DNA from: Prevotellaceae bacterium
GTDB lineage: Bacteria; Bacteroidota; Bacteroidia; Bacteroidales; Bacteroidaceae
Assembly (NCBI GenBank): GCA_031262785.1
Contig: JAISHB010000069.1
Coordinates: 1 to 45,569 of the forward strand
Reading direction: 5' to 3'
Length of the DNA: 45,569 bases
The translations under genes and the position numbers were made by a program. The stretch's first letter is position 1; the number at the start of each line of letters is the position of its first letter. Positions 8,052-16,292 of this stretch are shown here, piece after piece. The notes below the pieces were generated by a model. The model made no database searches and had not been told where the DNA came from. It saw only the letters and a program-made list of their open reading frames with translations.

Positions 8052-9326
8052 ATGAAAAAAGTATTTTTTACGTTGAGTATGGTGGCTGCAATGGCTTTGG
8101 CCACTTCGTGCAGCAACGATGAGGTTGCAAACGACCCGCAATTGGGACAAAGCGCAGGTATCCAGATTATGTTGGGCGGCGACCTCACAGCTGCCACCCG
8201 TACACTGGGTGAAGCACCCGCAGCAGCAGTGGAAAGCACGGTGAACCGCATTGCCGTAGGTCTCTTTGCCAGTGATGGTACTAAAAATGTAATTGCCGAA
8301 TTCGACGGCACCGTACTCCAGCAAGACTTCACAGCATCGGGCTACAAACTGAAATCGCCCGTGATTCCCTGTACCGCCGGTACCAAACAAACCTTGGTGA
8401 TTGTGGCCAATGCTCCTGCCGGTGCCTTTAGCGCTGCAGCAAATTTGAAAAACTTCTTGGAGGTGTCTGTTGGCTTAGACCAAACAGCCGTTGCCTACAC
8501 CGGAACCGCCGGCGCCACCGGTTTGGGTATCCAAACAGGAGGTAACCTGCCCATGTCGGGTACGGTACGCAGCAACTCCGATCCGTCCGTTGCATTTACG
8601 GCAAAGACCACGCTGACCACTCCTCAAACCATCGACATCACCGCCAATACAACGGTATCGAAGGTGGTTTACCTGAGCCGCTTGGCCAGCCGCATTGAAC
8701 TGACCAACGTAGCCACTAATCTGTCCGATGGCGATTTCGTTTTGGAAGATGTGTTCCTGCACAATGCCGCCACCACCGTACCGGTAGACACCGCCATGAT
8801 GCCGCAACCGGCTACGTTGGTTAGCACCTTCTTTAGCGGCAACGGCGACGTGGCACAAGCCACCGGCTATGCCGGCACCGAGAGCCTGGCCAACTACCTC
8901 AACTCGCTGTACGATGCCACCGGCGCCGCCCAAACACTCTCGCTTCCGGTAGAAGCTACGGCCGCCTCGCACATCTATTTCTACACCTTGCCGAACAACA
9001 ACCCCTACTACGTGTCGACCGATGCCAACCCCTCGTACTGCACCAAGCTGGTGTTGAAGGGAACCATCTCGAATAGCGCGGCAAGCGACGGTACCTATTA
9101 CTATCCCATCTCCATCAACTCCGAGCAGGGCAAGCTTTCGAACGATGGCAAACCTTTCATTGGCAACGGACAAATCTTCCGCAACCATCAATATAAGGTG
9201 AAAGTAACCATCAAGGGTAAAGGCACCACCTCTCCCGACATAGACCCGGCTACCACCGCTGTGGAAGCTGTTATCTATGTGGATGACTGGTTCGATGGTG
9301 GTTCACAAGAAGTGGAATTCAACTAA
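8052..9326 (+). CDS. Major fimbrillin, Mfa1/FimA-like
   Basis: Likely stalk subunit of a type V fimbria. The 424-aa product is a lipoprotein precursor with lipobox LATSC (Cys20) followed by SNDE, then a short propeptide and an Arg50 in AATRTLG. In this class an Arg-specific protease cuts after such an Arg, opening a groove for donor-strand exchange. The rest is Thr/Ala/Gly-rich beta-sandwich sequence; KVVYLSRLASRIELTNVAT matches the shared RIxL segment of the family, and the end (AVIYVDDWFDGGSQEVEFN) supplies the expected C-terminal strand. It is preceded by a very AT-rich 78-bp spacer, unlike other junctions in this operon, which may hold a processing site or extra initiation signal. The length is typical for Mfa1-like proteins. 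Confidence 0.82.
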   Translation: MKKVFFTLSMVAAMALATSCSNDEVANDPQLGQSAGIQIMLGGDLTAATRTLGEAPAAAVESTVNRIAVGLFASDGTKNVIAEFDGTVLQQDFTASGYKLKSPVIPCTAGTKQTLVIVANAPAGAFSAAANLKNFLEVSVGLDQTAVAYTGTAGATGLGIQTGGNLPMSGTVRSNSDPSVAFTAKTTLTTPQTIDITANTTVSKVVYLSRLASRIELTNVATNLSDGDFVLEDVFLHNAATTVPVDTAMMPQPATLVSTFFSGNGDVAQATGYAGTESLANYLNSLYDATGAAQTLSLPVEATAASHIYFYTLPNNNPYYVSTDANPSYCTKLVLKGTISNSAASDGTYYYPISINSEQGKLSNDGKPFIGNGQIFRNHQYKVKVTIKGKGTTSPDIDPATTAVEAVIYVDDWFDGGSQEVEFN

Positions 9327-9450
9327 TCTTTTCTTTATTCCTTTTGAGTGTGTGTCAATCGTACACCACCCGGTCACTTTTGGCACACACTCATTTTTCT
9401 CCGCGCTTATCAACAACACTCACAACCTATTACTAACGACAATCAGGGTT

Positions 9451-12147
9451 ATGTATATCATTCAAAACAGATTCTCTAAAGCGATACGTAGGCTATCAAT
9501 CGGTGTGGCGGCCTGTTGCCTCACACTGAGCGGCTGTGTGGAACCGAACGACATGGGTTCGGACGATCCTTCCGTACGTATGGCTGTCATACAGTTTAGT
9601 GTAAAGCCGAATGTTCCCACCGGGGACGGTACCACCCGTATGGATGAGGGTGAAAATGATATCAAAGACCTGCACCTATTGGTATTTAGCAAATCAGGCC
9701 TTCGTTTGAACGCCGGCTATTTCCCCAACTATACGACGGGCGACAAGCCTAAGCTGACGGTGCCTCAGGGCAACAACTACACCCTATATGCCATTGCCAA
9801 CACCGGCGATGAAGACCTCTTTAAAGATTGCACGACGCTGACCAAACTGCGCGCCGCCTCGTCGGCGCTGGCCACCAGCATCAGCACGTGGAACGGCATC
9901 GCTTCGCTGACCAGCATGCCCCTCGCGGGCTACGACGTGGTGGATGTGCCGTCCGCTATCGTGGAGAAAGAGCTGCACCTGCAACGCATCGCCGCCAAGG
10001 TGACCATCAACATTCAGGCAGCCCCCGACCAAACCGATCTTATCGTCGACAGCTACCAAATCTACAACCTTCCCCTCAAGAGCTACTACATTGCCCATCC
10101 GCTCCCCTCGGAGCTTCCGGCCAACATCACCGACGGCAAAATCAACCCGGACAAAGACGACAACTACACGAGTAGCACCAAAACCGCCGTCGATGCGGGC
10201 AGCGCCGCCACCGACTGGACCAACTCCCCCCTCTTTACCCCAACCACCCCCACTCCCACCAGTGCCGCACCCGAAACGAAAACCTTCTATATGTTCGAGA
10301 ACCGCCGCGGCGTGTGGAAAGACTACATGCAAGGCTCCCACGGCAAAGCACCCGGCGGAAACAACGGCAGACAAGTTCCCGACTACGCCACCTACGTGAA
10401 GATTAACGGCCGCACCGGCAACAGCACCGTCACGTGGAGCGTCTACCTGGGCGGTGACGTCCACAAGAACTTCAATATTGTACGCAACGTCAACTACACC
10501 TACACCATCGAACTGCGTCCGGCCTATGCCGACCTGCGCGTCAACTATACCACCAACTCCGATGCCATGGGTGCCCCCACTGCGCTGACGCCCGCCAACT
10601 GCTTCATGGTGACGCCCGGCAACACGTATGTCTTCGACGGCACCATCAAGGGCAACGGCCGCGTACCTTTCAGCCAAAGCGCCCGCGGGTTCGACGCCAC
10701 CATCCCGCTGCCGCCCGCAGGCACCACCTATACGCCCTTTGTGGTGTGGTGCACGGGAAGCAACATCAACCGGGTGGTGTCAAACAGCTCCGTCTATCTA
10801 ACCTACAATGCCACCACCGGCCTCATCTCCTTCGTCGTAACCACCTTCGACGAGCCGGGCAATGCCGTCATTGCCTTGAAGACCAACAACGGCACCCCCT
10901 CGAACACGGCCGACGACTACATCCTCTGGTCGTGGCACATCTGGAAGACCAACTACAATCCGGCCGCCAACTACGACCTCTACTACGAGAACACCAACAT
11001 GGTGTATGGCACCGCGTATAACACCCAGACCCCTTTTCCGCTGAAGATGATGCAGATCAATCTGGGAGCCACCTTCGACTACGCCACCAACGGCCCGGGC
11101 TATATCCCCTCCAGTCAGGAATTGGGGCTGCTCTACCAATGGGGAAGAAAGGATCCGTTCTTCGGGCTTTCCTCGTCGGCATCAACCGGCTATGTTTCGC
11201 GTCCGAGTGGCGCCACGTCATCCGGCTACGCATGGAAAGACGGATTGCAAAGCACCACGTGCGTCACCAATGCGGAGGTCTACAACCTGATGTATCCCTC
11301 GGGCGGCGGGCCGACCCATGTGGAGTATGCCGCCATCGACTACATGATTCAGCATCCCACCCATTTCATTTGCGATTCCCCCGGCCAGTCGGGAAGCGTT
11401 GTGATTACCTCTGCAGCCAGCTGGAGTCCGGACAATGCCACCGAAGAACACCTCAAGTCCAACGGCACGCGCATCGGCGATTTGTGGGGCAATCCGGGCG
11501 AACAATCCCCCTATTGGACCTATACCAACATCAATTCACGCTTCGGGCAGAAGAGTTGCTTCGACCCTTGTCCGGCGGGCTGGCGTGTGCCGCCGGCAGA
11601 TACGTGGCGGGTGGTTACCTATAACGGGAGACTGGTCTATTATATGAAACCTTCCAGCGGCGAGATCAAGCAGAACAAGACACAGATGAACGGCACCAGC
11701 GATAGCAATGGCGGTGTGTATTTCCTGCGTCCCATGACCGGAACCGAGTCCGCTCCCATTCAGGCTACCGGAGCACAAGCCTATTACAGAAAGATCTTCT
11801 GGAAATCGGGGGCGAACGGGCTGGGGACCGGGGATAGCAATATTTTTGCCTATTGGTCATCCTCCATGTCCGGGAGAGATTATACGAATGGAGCCGGATT
11901 CTCGCTAAGCTATATAAGCGGCAATGGAAACATGCAGTTGATACCGACCAATAGTGGATGGGAAAGTAGTATACCTGCCCCCGCCGGCATCGCCAACGGA
12001 TGCTCCGTGCGCTGCTGCGTAGACCCCGACGAGCGCGGCGAAGCCAACATCGACCGATGGAAAGAGAACCACACCGATCCCGACGACGGCGGCCTGACGG
12101 TAGACGGCTACGACAATCCACAGACCGGAAACACCACGCTTCAATAA
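9451..12147 (+). CDS. Large fimbrial tip-like lipoprotein (DUF4906-like with FISUMP C-terminus)
   Basis: Candidate tip adhesin. The ATG at 9451 is chosen because it starts a proper lipoprotein signal (Arg/Lys-rich, hydrophobic core, lipobox LSGC, Cys29) and avoids overlap with the fimbrillin gene; the product is 898 aa. Residues 40-330 are fimbrillin-like, with Arg63 in TTRMDEG as a possible maturation site, IKDLHLLVFSKSG, and an ETKTFYMFENRRG motif seen in DUF4906-type proteins. The C-terminal third carries a FISUMP-like domain: NLGATFDYATN, a YQWGRKDPF motif, FDPCPAGWRVP, YWSSS and a closing VRCC. FISUMP domains are found in large surface proteins of Bacteroidota and are thought to bind ligands. 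The gene is followed after 14 nt by another tip-like gene. Confidence 0.75.
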   Translation: MYIIQNRFSKAIRRLSIGVAACCLTLSGCVEPNDMGSDDPSVRMAVIQFSVKPNVPTGDGTTRMDEGENDIKDLHLLVFSKSGLRLNAGYFPNYTTGDKPKLTVPQGNNYTLYAIANTGDEDLFKDCTTLTKLRAASSALATSISTWNGIASLTSMPLAGYDVVDVPSAIVEKELHLQRIAAKVTINIQAAPDQTDLIVDSYQIYNLPLKSYYIAHPLPSELPANITDGKINPDKDDNYTSSTKTAVDAGSAATDWTNSPLFTPTTPTPTSAAPETKTFYMFENRRGVWKDYMQGSHGKAPGGNNGRQVPDYATYVKINGRTGNSTVTWSVYLGGDVHKNFNIVRNVNYTYTIELRPAYADLRVNYTTNSDAMGAPTALTPANCFMVTPGNTYVFDGTIKGNGRVPFSQSARGFDATIPLPPAGTTYTPFVVWCTGSNINRVVSNSSVYLTYNATTGLISFVVTTFDEPGNAVIALKTNNGTPSNTADDYILWSWHIWKTNYNPAANYDLYYENTNMVYGTAYNTQTPFPLKMMQINLGATFDYATNGPGYIPSSQELGLLYQWGRKDPFFGLSSSASTGYVSRPSGATSSGYAWKDGLQSTTCVTNAEVYNLMYPSGGGPTHVEYAAIDYMIQHPTHFICDSPGQSGSVVITSAASWSPDNATEEHLKSNGTRIGDLWGNPGEQSPYWTYTNINSRFGQKSCFDPCPAGWRVPPADTWRVVTYNGRLVYYMKPSSGEIKQNKTQMNGTSDSNGGVYFLRPMTGTESAPIQATGAQAYYRKIFWKSGANGLGTGDSNIFAYWSSSMSGRDYTNGAGFSLSYISGNGNMQLIPTNSGWESSIPAPAGIANGCSVRCCVDPDERGEANIDRWKENHTDPDDGGLTVDGYDNPQTGNTTLQ

Positions 12148-12161
12148 AAAACAGATAGTGT

Positions 12162-13982
12162 ATGAAACAGCTTCAATACTTGGCAGGAATCGCGTTGCTC
12201 TCGGGCGCCTTGTGCGCTTGCGGCAACGAGGATACGATACCGGGACTGCCCGAACCGACCCTTCCGGGCGCCGGCGACTCGCTCCTGTGCGTACATCCCT
12301 TCATCAGCGGTTACCAAACGCCCGCGCCGGACACCCGCACCGCGCCGGCCGAACCCTACACCACGCAGGGCGAACCCTACACCACGCAGGGCGACGGATG
12401 GACGCTCACCGTCGAGGAGGTGGAAACGCCCCACACCCGCGCCAGCGAGCCGCTGCCCGTGGGCGCCACCTTTAGCCTGATAGCCTACGCCAAAGATGCG
12501 GTGATTACCACCGCCGACCCCCTGGCCATGGCCAACTACCAAGTGCAATCCGACGGCAGCTACCAATGCTTGAGCGGCGATATGTATCTTTTGGCCGGCA
12601 CCTACGACTTCTACGTGGTGATGCCCGCCGCGCTGGCCTCCACCCTGGACAAGGGACGGGTAACCATGCAAAACGGTATGGACATCGCCTGGTCGACGCA
12701 GAAGACGCAACAGACCATCAGCAGCAGCGCCGTCAACACGGTGAGCGCCACCCTGCAGCGGCAAAGCGCCCAGATGATCGTCAACATCACGGGCGACGGG
12801 TCGAGCGTTACCTCGCTTGAGGTGGCCAACTACATACTGCACGGCATCGGCCAGCCGGCCGCCACAGCCATCAACTCCACGGCAGCCGGCTATTACGGCA
12901 CCGGCGGCAGCTACAATGTGACCGGTCTGTTTGCCAGCGCCGATAACAACGTCACCCAGACGGCCACCTTCTATCTCTTGCCCTCGGAAGCCAACAACGC
13001 CTCCACCAATCCGCCCGGAAGAAACATCCACTTAGACTTGAAGCTAAACGGCAAACAGGTGGTCACCCCCTACGGCAGCCAAGTGCTCACCATCGTGAGT
13101 CAATTGGAAAAAGGGAGAATCTATCGGTATAACTACACCATCAAGAAGCTCATCGTTCCGGCCGCCTCCAACCTCTATTGGGACAACCTCTACGGCATGG
13201 TGTTTCACAAGGATGCCTACACGCTGGTTACCCAGGGCGGAAAGGAAATTCCCAAAAGCCGGCCGAACGCCGAAACCTACCAAGGACTCTACTTCAAGTT
13301 CGGCAGTTTGGTGGGAATGGCGCCCAACACCATCAACCCGACCACCCTCTACGCCCCGTCCGGCGGCAACGGCACCTACAGCCAAACCACGCTGGCAGCC
13401 CTGGGCTGGAGCAGCAACGCCGACATTCCCTACGGCGACGACCTGGCCACGAGCACCTCACTGTCCACCACCACCGACGGCAGCTACAAAGGAGATGTGT
13501 GCCGCTTTCTGAGCAACGGCACGTGGCGCCTGCCCGAAAACAGCGACCTCAAACTAAGTTCGACAACAGGCAGAACTCTGTGGACGCAGTCGGGTACCAA
13601 GGTCGATTGGACGCAATCGCCGGGAAGCAATGGCGCCAACAGCGTAAAGACCTCACCCGACGGCACCACCCCGTTCCTCGTGGACGATACCCCGGTGGGC
13701 GTCTACTACAAACTCATAGAGTCTAATAAATCCGATTTAACGAGGTTCTTTCCTTGCGGCGGATTCTATAAATCCGAAACAGCATCCGACGGCAACGCCA
13801 TCGGCCTCCGCTTGGTAGGCTCCGAGGCCTACTACTGGTGCGCCGGCACCTCCCCGATTGCCACGTTGGCTTGGTCTATCAGCGTACAAATAGCACGTTC
13901 CGATGCCACCACCATCGCCACCAGTAAGAACAACACCATTCGCGCATGGGGGCTTGCCGTGCGCTGTGTCCTTAATAATTAG
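12162..13982 (+). CDS. Fimbrillin-family tip-like lipoprotein A
   Basis: Candidate accessory or tip subunit of 606 aa. Lipobox ALCAC (Cys20) is followed by GNED. Two Thr-Arg sites lie in the propeptide region (Arg59 in PDTRTAP, Arg93 in PHTRASE); either could be the maturation site. Between them is a perfect tandem duplication of EPYTTQG (residues 64-77). The N-terminal half is fimbrillin-like (VGATFSLIAYAKDA, LAGTYDFYVVMPA, a SATLQRQSAQMIVNI strand). The C-terminal half resembles FISUMP: GLYFKFGSLVGMAP, YGDDLA, GDVCRFLSNGTWRLPE, an AYYWC stretch and a final LAVRCVLNN. It is clearly paralogous to the next gene. The ligand is unknown. Confidence 0.72.
   Translation: MKQLQYLAGIALLSGALCACGNEDTIPGLPEPTLPGAGDSLLCVHPFISGYQTPAPDTRTAPAEPYTTQGEPYTTQGDGWTLTVEEVETPHTRASEPLPVGATFSLIAYAKDAVITTADPLAMANYQVQSDGSYQCLSGDMYLLAGTYDFYVVMPAALASTLDKGRVTMQNGMDIAWSTQKTQQTISSSAVNTVSATLQRQSAQMIVNITGDGSSVTSLEVANYILHGIGQPAATAINSTAAGYYGTGGSYNVTGLFASADNNVTQTATFYLLPSEANNASTNPPGRNIHLDLKLNGKQVVTPYGSQVLTIVSQLEKGRIYRYNYTIKKLIVPAASNLYWDNLYGMVFHKDAYTLVTQGGKEIPKSRPNAETYQGLYFKFGSLVGMAPNTINPTTLYAPSGGNGTYSQTTLAALGWSSNADIPYGDDLATSTSLSTTTDGSYKGDVCRFLSNGTWRLPENSDLKLSSTTGRTLWTQSGTKVDWTQSPGSNGANSVKTSPDGTTPFLVDDTPVGVYYKLIESNKSDLTRFFPCGGFYKSETASDGNAIGLRLVGSEAYYWCAGTSPIATLAWSISVQIARSDATTIATSKNNTIRAWGLAVRCVLNN
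12351..12392 (+). repeat. Perfect 21-bp tandem duplication inside tip-like lipoprotein A
   Basis: Two identical 21-nt units (12351-12371 and 12372-12392) beginning GAACCCTACACC, in frame, encoding EPYTTQG twice. The lack of any nucleotide difference suggests a recent slippage duplication within the propeptide-like region. Confidence 0.9.
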
Positions 13983-14000
13983 AAAGATAGAAATTGAAAT

Positions 14001-15767
14001 ATGAAATCCTATTTTGTTTGTTTTGCAGCGTTCATGGTCACGCTTCCCTTCCTCGCCTCGTGCGATAGGGAAGCAGACCTATCCCTGACGCCCGACGAAA
14101 ACAGCAGCAACCGGCTCTGCACCGTTACCCCCCAACTCTCCGGCATCGCCGCCTTCCGTTCGCCCGAAGGTGCCGACACCCGCCTGCGCAAAGACGACGA
14201 CACGGTGGAGCCGCTGGCGGGCGGCTCGTTTGCCTTTCTGGTCTATAACAAAGATGCCGATATCACTGCGGCGGCGCCCCTGCACATCCAGCGCTGCTTT
14301 ACCGATGCCAATGGCAATGTCAGCAGGACCCAAGGCGCGCAAATCAAGCTCGCCAGCGGCGGCTACGACTTCTACTTCGTCTCGCCCCACAGCCTGATTC
14401 CTTCCGACGGCTCTTTCCGGGGCCGCCTCAACCTAACGGCGACCACCGACGGCTTGGGCACCTTGGGCTGGAGCAAAGAGACCGCCCTGGTAGATTCCCT
14501 CACCGGCCTGGTAGTGAAGAGCACCCTGGCGCGGCAGAGTTGCCGCGTGGATGTGACGCTGACCCGCTACGACCACTATACCGAAAAGATGACGGTCTCC
14601 GGCTTTTCCTTGAAGGTAGGCTCCGGCGTAACAGCCGGTATTCATACAACCATTCCGACGATCACAGCCGCACCAAGCCAATCCTTAACCTCTCCGGCGC
14701 CCACACCCGTCTACACCGACAACTACACCTACACGGCCACCTACCATGTGTTACCCCAAGGAAACAGCCCGCTCACCTACTCGATGACCATCAACCAGAA
14801 TAACATGGCCTCCACTGCCAACAAAACCTACAGCAACGTGGCAACATCCCTGAAAAACCTGCAGCCCGGCTATCGCTACCCGCTCTCGGTCACGTTCCGC
14901 TACGAAGGCCCGGTATTCGCCTACTCCAACATCTTCTACCGCGACGGGAAGCTGATGTTCTTCACCTCCGAGCAGGAGGCCATCGATGCCGGCGAGCCGA
15001 ATGCCTGCTACTATCAGGGACTGTTCTTTCAGTGGGGATCGCTGGTGGGCATTGCGCCGGTCAAGCAGAACAACTCCAATCCCTTCTCGCCCACCCTCAG
15101 CCCCCTCTATGTGCCCGATGTAAGCAACCTGCCGGGCACGAAATCGCCGCGCTACTATCCCACCACGGCCGCCTCCACCGATTACCATGCCACCCCGTGG
15201 ACAGGCGCAGGAGGCAGCAATATGTCGTATCTTCCCTACGAAAGCGATCTAAACACCCAACAGATAGGCTCCGTGGCTTCCTCCTATCTGACCACCGACC
15301 GGAGCAACGACACCTACTATGCACAATACAAGGGCGATGTGTGCCGATACCTCACCCAGACGGGGGCGGTCAAAGGCCAGTGGCGTCTGCCGCGCGCCCA
15401 AGAGATGCAACTGTTCGCAAGCCCCAGCCCCACAGGCACGGGCACCAACATCAGCAACAGCAATCTGACGCTCGAAGACGGCACCTACGACCTGTCGGCC
15501 TATCGCCGGTTTACTATCGGCATCTCCAAGTTTCCCGCCTCGGGATTTTGGTATGGTGACAACAGTGGCGTCTCGGCCGTGGGAGAATGTATGTATAGTT
15601 GGACCAGCAGCCCTACGGAAACGGCGGCCATCACCGATCCTAAGGTCGACGCCGGCACCAGAGCTTACGACTTCTTTTGTGACCCGGGCTATCATGCGGC
15701 CAACGCTAATGCCGAGAAGATATTCGGCTGCACGGTGCGCTGCGTGATGGATCGCACCCCGTTTTGA
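14001..15767 (+). CDS. Fimbrillin-family tip-like lipoprotein B
   Basis: A 588-aa paralogue of the preceding protein and the last gene of the operon. Lipobox FLASC (Cys21) is followed by DREAD, and a Thr-Arg site lies at Arg61 (GADTRLRK). The fimbrillin-like half contains LAGGSFAFLVYNKDADI, LASGGYDFYFVSP and VKSTLARQSCRVDVTL, which line up with segments of the previous protein. The C-terminal half has the same architecture: YYQGLFFQWGSLVGIAP, YKGDVCRYLTQ, QWRLPRAQEM and a closing GCTVRCVMD. The WRLP and VRC signatures place it with FISUMP-like domains. The spacing of 18 nt from the upstream stop supports co-transcription. It could be an alternative tip or a sub-tip adaptor. Confidence 0.72.
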   Translation: MKSYFVCFAAFMVTLPFLASCDREADLSLTPDENSSNRLCTVTPQLSGIAAFRSPEGADTRLRKDDDTVEPLAGGSFAFLVYNKDADITAAAPLHIQRCFTDANGNVSRTQGAQIKLASGGYDFYFVSPHSLIPSDGSFRGRLNLTATTDGLGTLGWSKETALVDSLTGLVVKSTLARQSCRVDVTLTRYDHYTEKMTVSGFSLKVGSGVTAGIHTTIPTITAAPSQSLTSPAPTPVYTDNYTYTATYHVLPQGNSPLTYSMTINQNNMASTANKTYSNVATSLKNLQPGYRYPLSVTFRYEGPVFAYSNIFYRDGKLMFFTSEQEAIDAGEPNACYYQGLFFQWGSLVGIAPVKQNNSNPFSPTLSPLYVPDVSNLPGTKSPRYYPTTAASTDYHATPWTGAGGSNMSYLPYESDLNTQQIGSVASSYLTTDRSNDTYYAQYKGDVCRYLTQTGAVKGQWRLPRAQEMQLFASPSPTGTGTNISNSNLTLEDGTYDLSAYRRFTIGISKFPASGFWYGDNSGVSAVGECMYSWTSSPTETAAITDPKVDAGTRAYDFFCDPGYHAANANAEKIFGCTVRCVMDRTPF

Positions 15768-15808
15768 CACACCCTCACCAGTTACTGCTGACATATCCTC
15801 ATCCTGCT

Positions 15809-16099
15809 AAAAATCTGAAGGTATTTCTCAAAGAAATAGGTTCAGCCGAAAAAATCTGAAGGTATTTCTCGGAGAAATAGGTTCAGCTAAAAAAATCTGA
15901 TGGCATTTCCTTGAGGAAATAGGTTCAGTTGGAAAAATCTAATGGTATTTCCTCGAGGAAATAGGTTCAGCTAAAAAAATCTGATGGCATTTCCTTGAAG
16001 AAATAGGTTCGGTAGAAAAAATCCAAAGGTATTTCCTCGGAGAAATAGGTTCAGCTAAAAAAATCTGATGGTATTTCCTTGAGGAATAGATTCAGTCGA
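15809..16099 (+). repeat. Seven tandem 41-42 bp units, each with a hairpin
   Basis: The TCT of the conserved AAAAATCT recurs at 15814, 15855, 15896, 15938, 15980, 16022 (as TCC) and 16064, with the palindromic end unit at 16104: periods of 41, 41, 42, 42, 42, 42 and 40. Each unit reads poly-A, TCTGAtGGTATTTC, a small palindrome, then AATAGGTTCAG. The palindrome is perfect in unit 4 (TATTTCCTCGAGGAAATA, 15946-15963). Units 1 and 2 have TTTCT/AGAAA instead of TTTCC/GGAAA, which is a paired, compensating change. There are no unique spacers, so this is not a CRISPR array. Confidence 0.92.
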
Positions 16100-16143
16100 A
16101 AAATTCCGGAGCTGTTTCCTCGAGGAAACAGCTCCGGAATTTT
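16100..16143. terminator. Perfect 44-bp palindrome closing the repeat array; candidate bidirectional terminator
   Basis: All 22 base pairs match around a centre between 16121 and 16122. The core TTTCCTCGAGGAAA is that of repeat unit 4, extended outward by GGAGCTG/CAGCTCC, TTCC/GGAA and A4/T4 ends. A-rich on the left and T-rich on the right fits a rho-independent terminator readable from both strands, though the T-run is only four long. A cruciform or protein-binding role is also possible. Confidence 0.6.
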
Positions 16144-16216
16144 CCGGCTGGGGCCATTTCTCGAAGATTCTTGCGTTAAATTCAGCAAACTGTGCACATC
16201 TGCTGCAGATTCTCCC

Positions 16217-16224
16217 TACATTTG
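16217..16224 (+). promoter_or_regulatory. Probable -7 element for DUF6261-like copy 2
   Basis: TACATTTG fits TAnnTTTG and lies 68 nt before the ATG at 16293. A TTTG at the usual 19-nt spacing is absent (only TGTG a few bases further upstream), so the call rests on the -7 element alone. Confidence 0.45.
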
Positions 16225-16292
16225 CCGCCGTTTTCGGTTCGCGGGCAAATCTCGCGAATCATATTGAATAAATCCTTTAAAGAAAAGAACTA

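Larger units (their letters stand above)
15768..16292 (+). other. Intergenic region with hairpin repeats, a long palindrome and a promoter
   Basis: This 525-bp gap between the fimbrial operon and DUF6261-like copy 2 holds seven tandem hairpin repeats (15809-16099), a perfect 44-bp palindrome (16100-16143) and a probable promoter element (16217-16224). No convincing coding sequence was seen. Confidence 0.8.

Noticed and set aside
9277..9450. Upstream extension of the large tip-like lipoprotein to 9277
   Set aside because: It would overlap the fimbrillin gene by 50 nt and bury the lipoprotein signal that starts at 9451.
15809..16099. CRISPR-like regular repeats
   Set aside because: The whole 41-42 bp period is conserved, with no unique spacers and no cas genes nearby.
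16079..16267. Open frame across the 44-bp palindrome
   Set aside because: It is made of repeat and palindrome sequence and carries no recognisable protein features.
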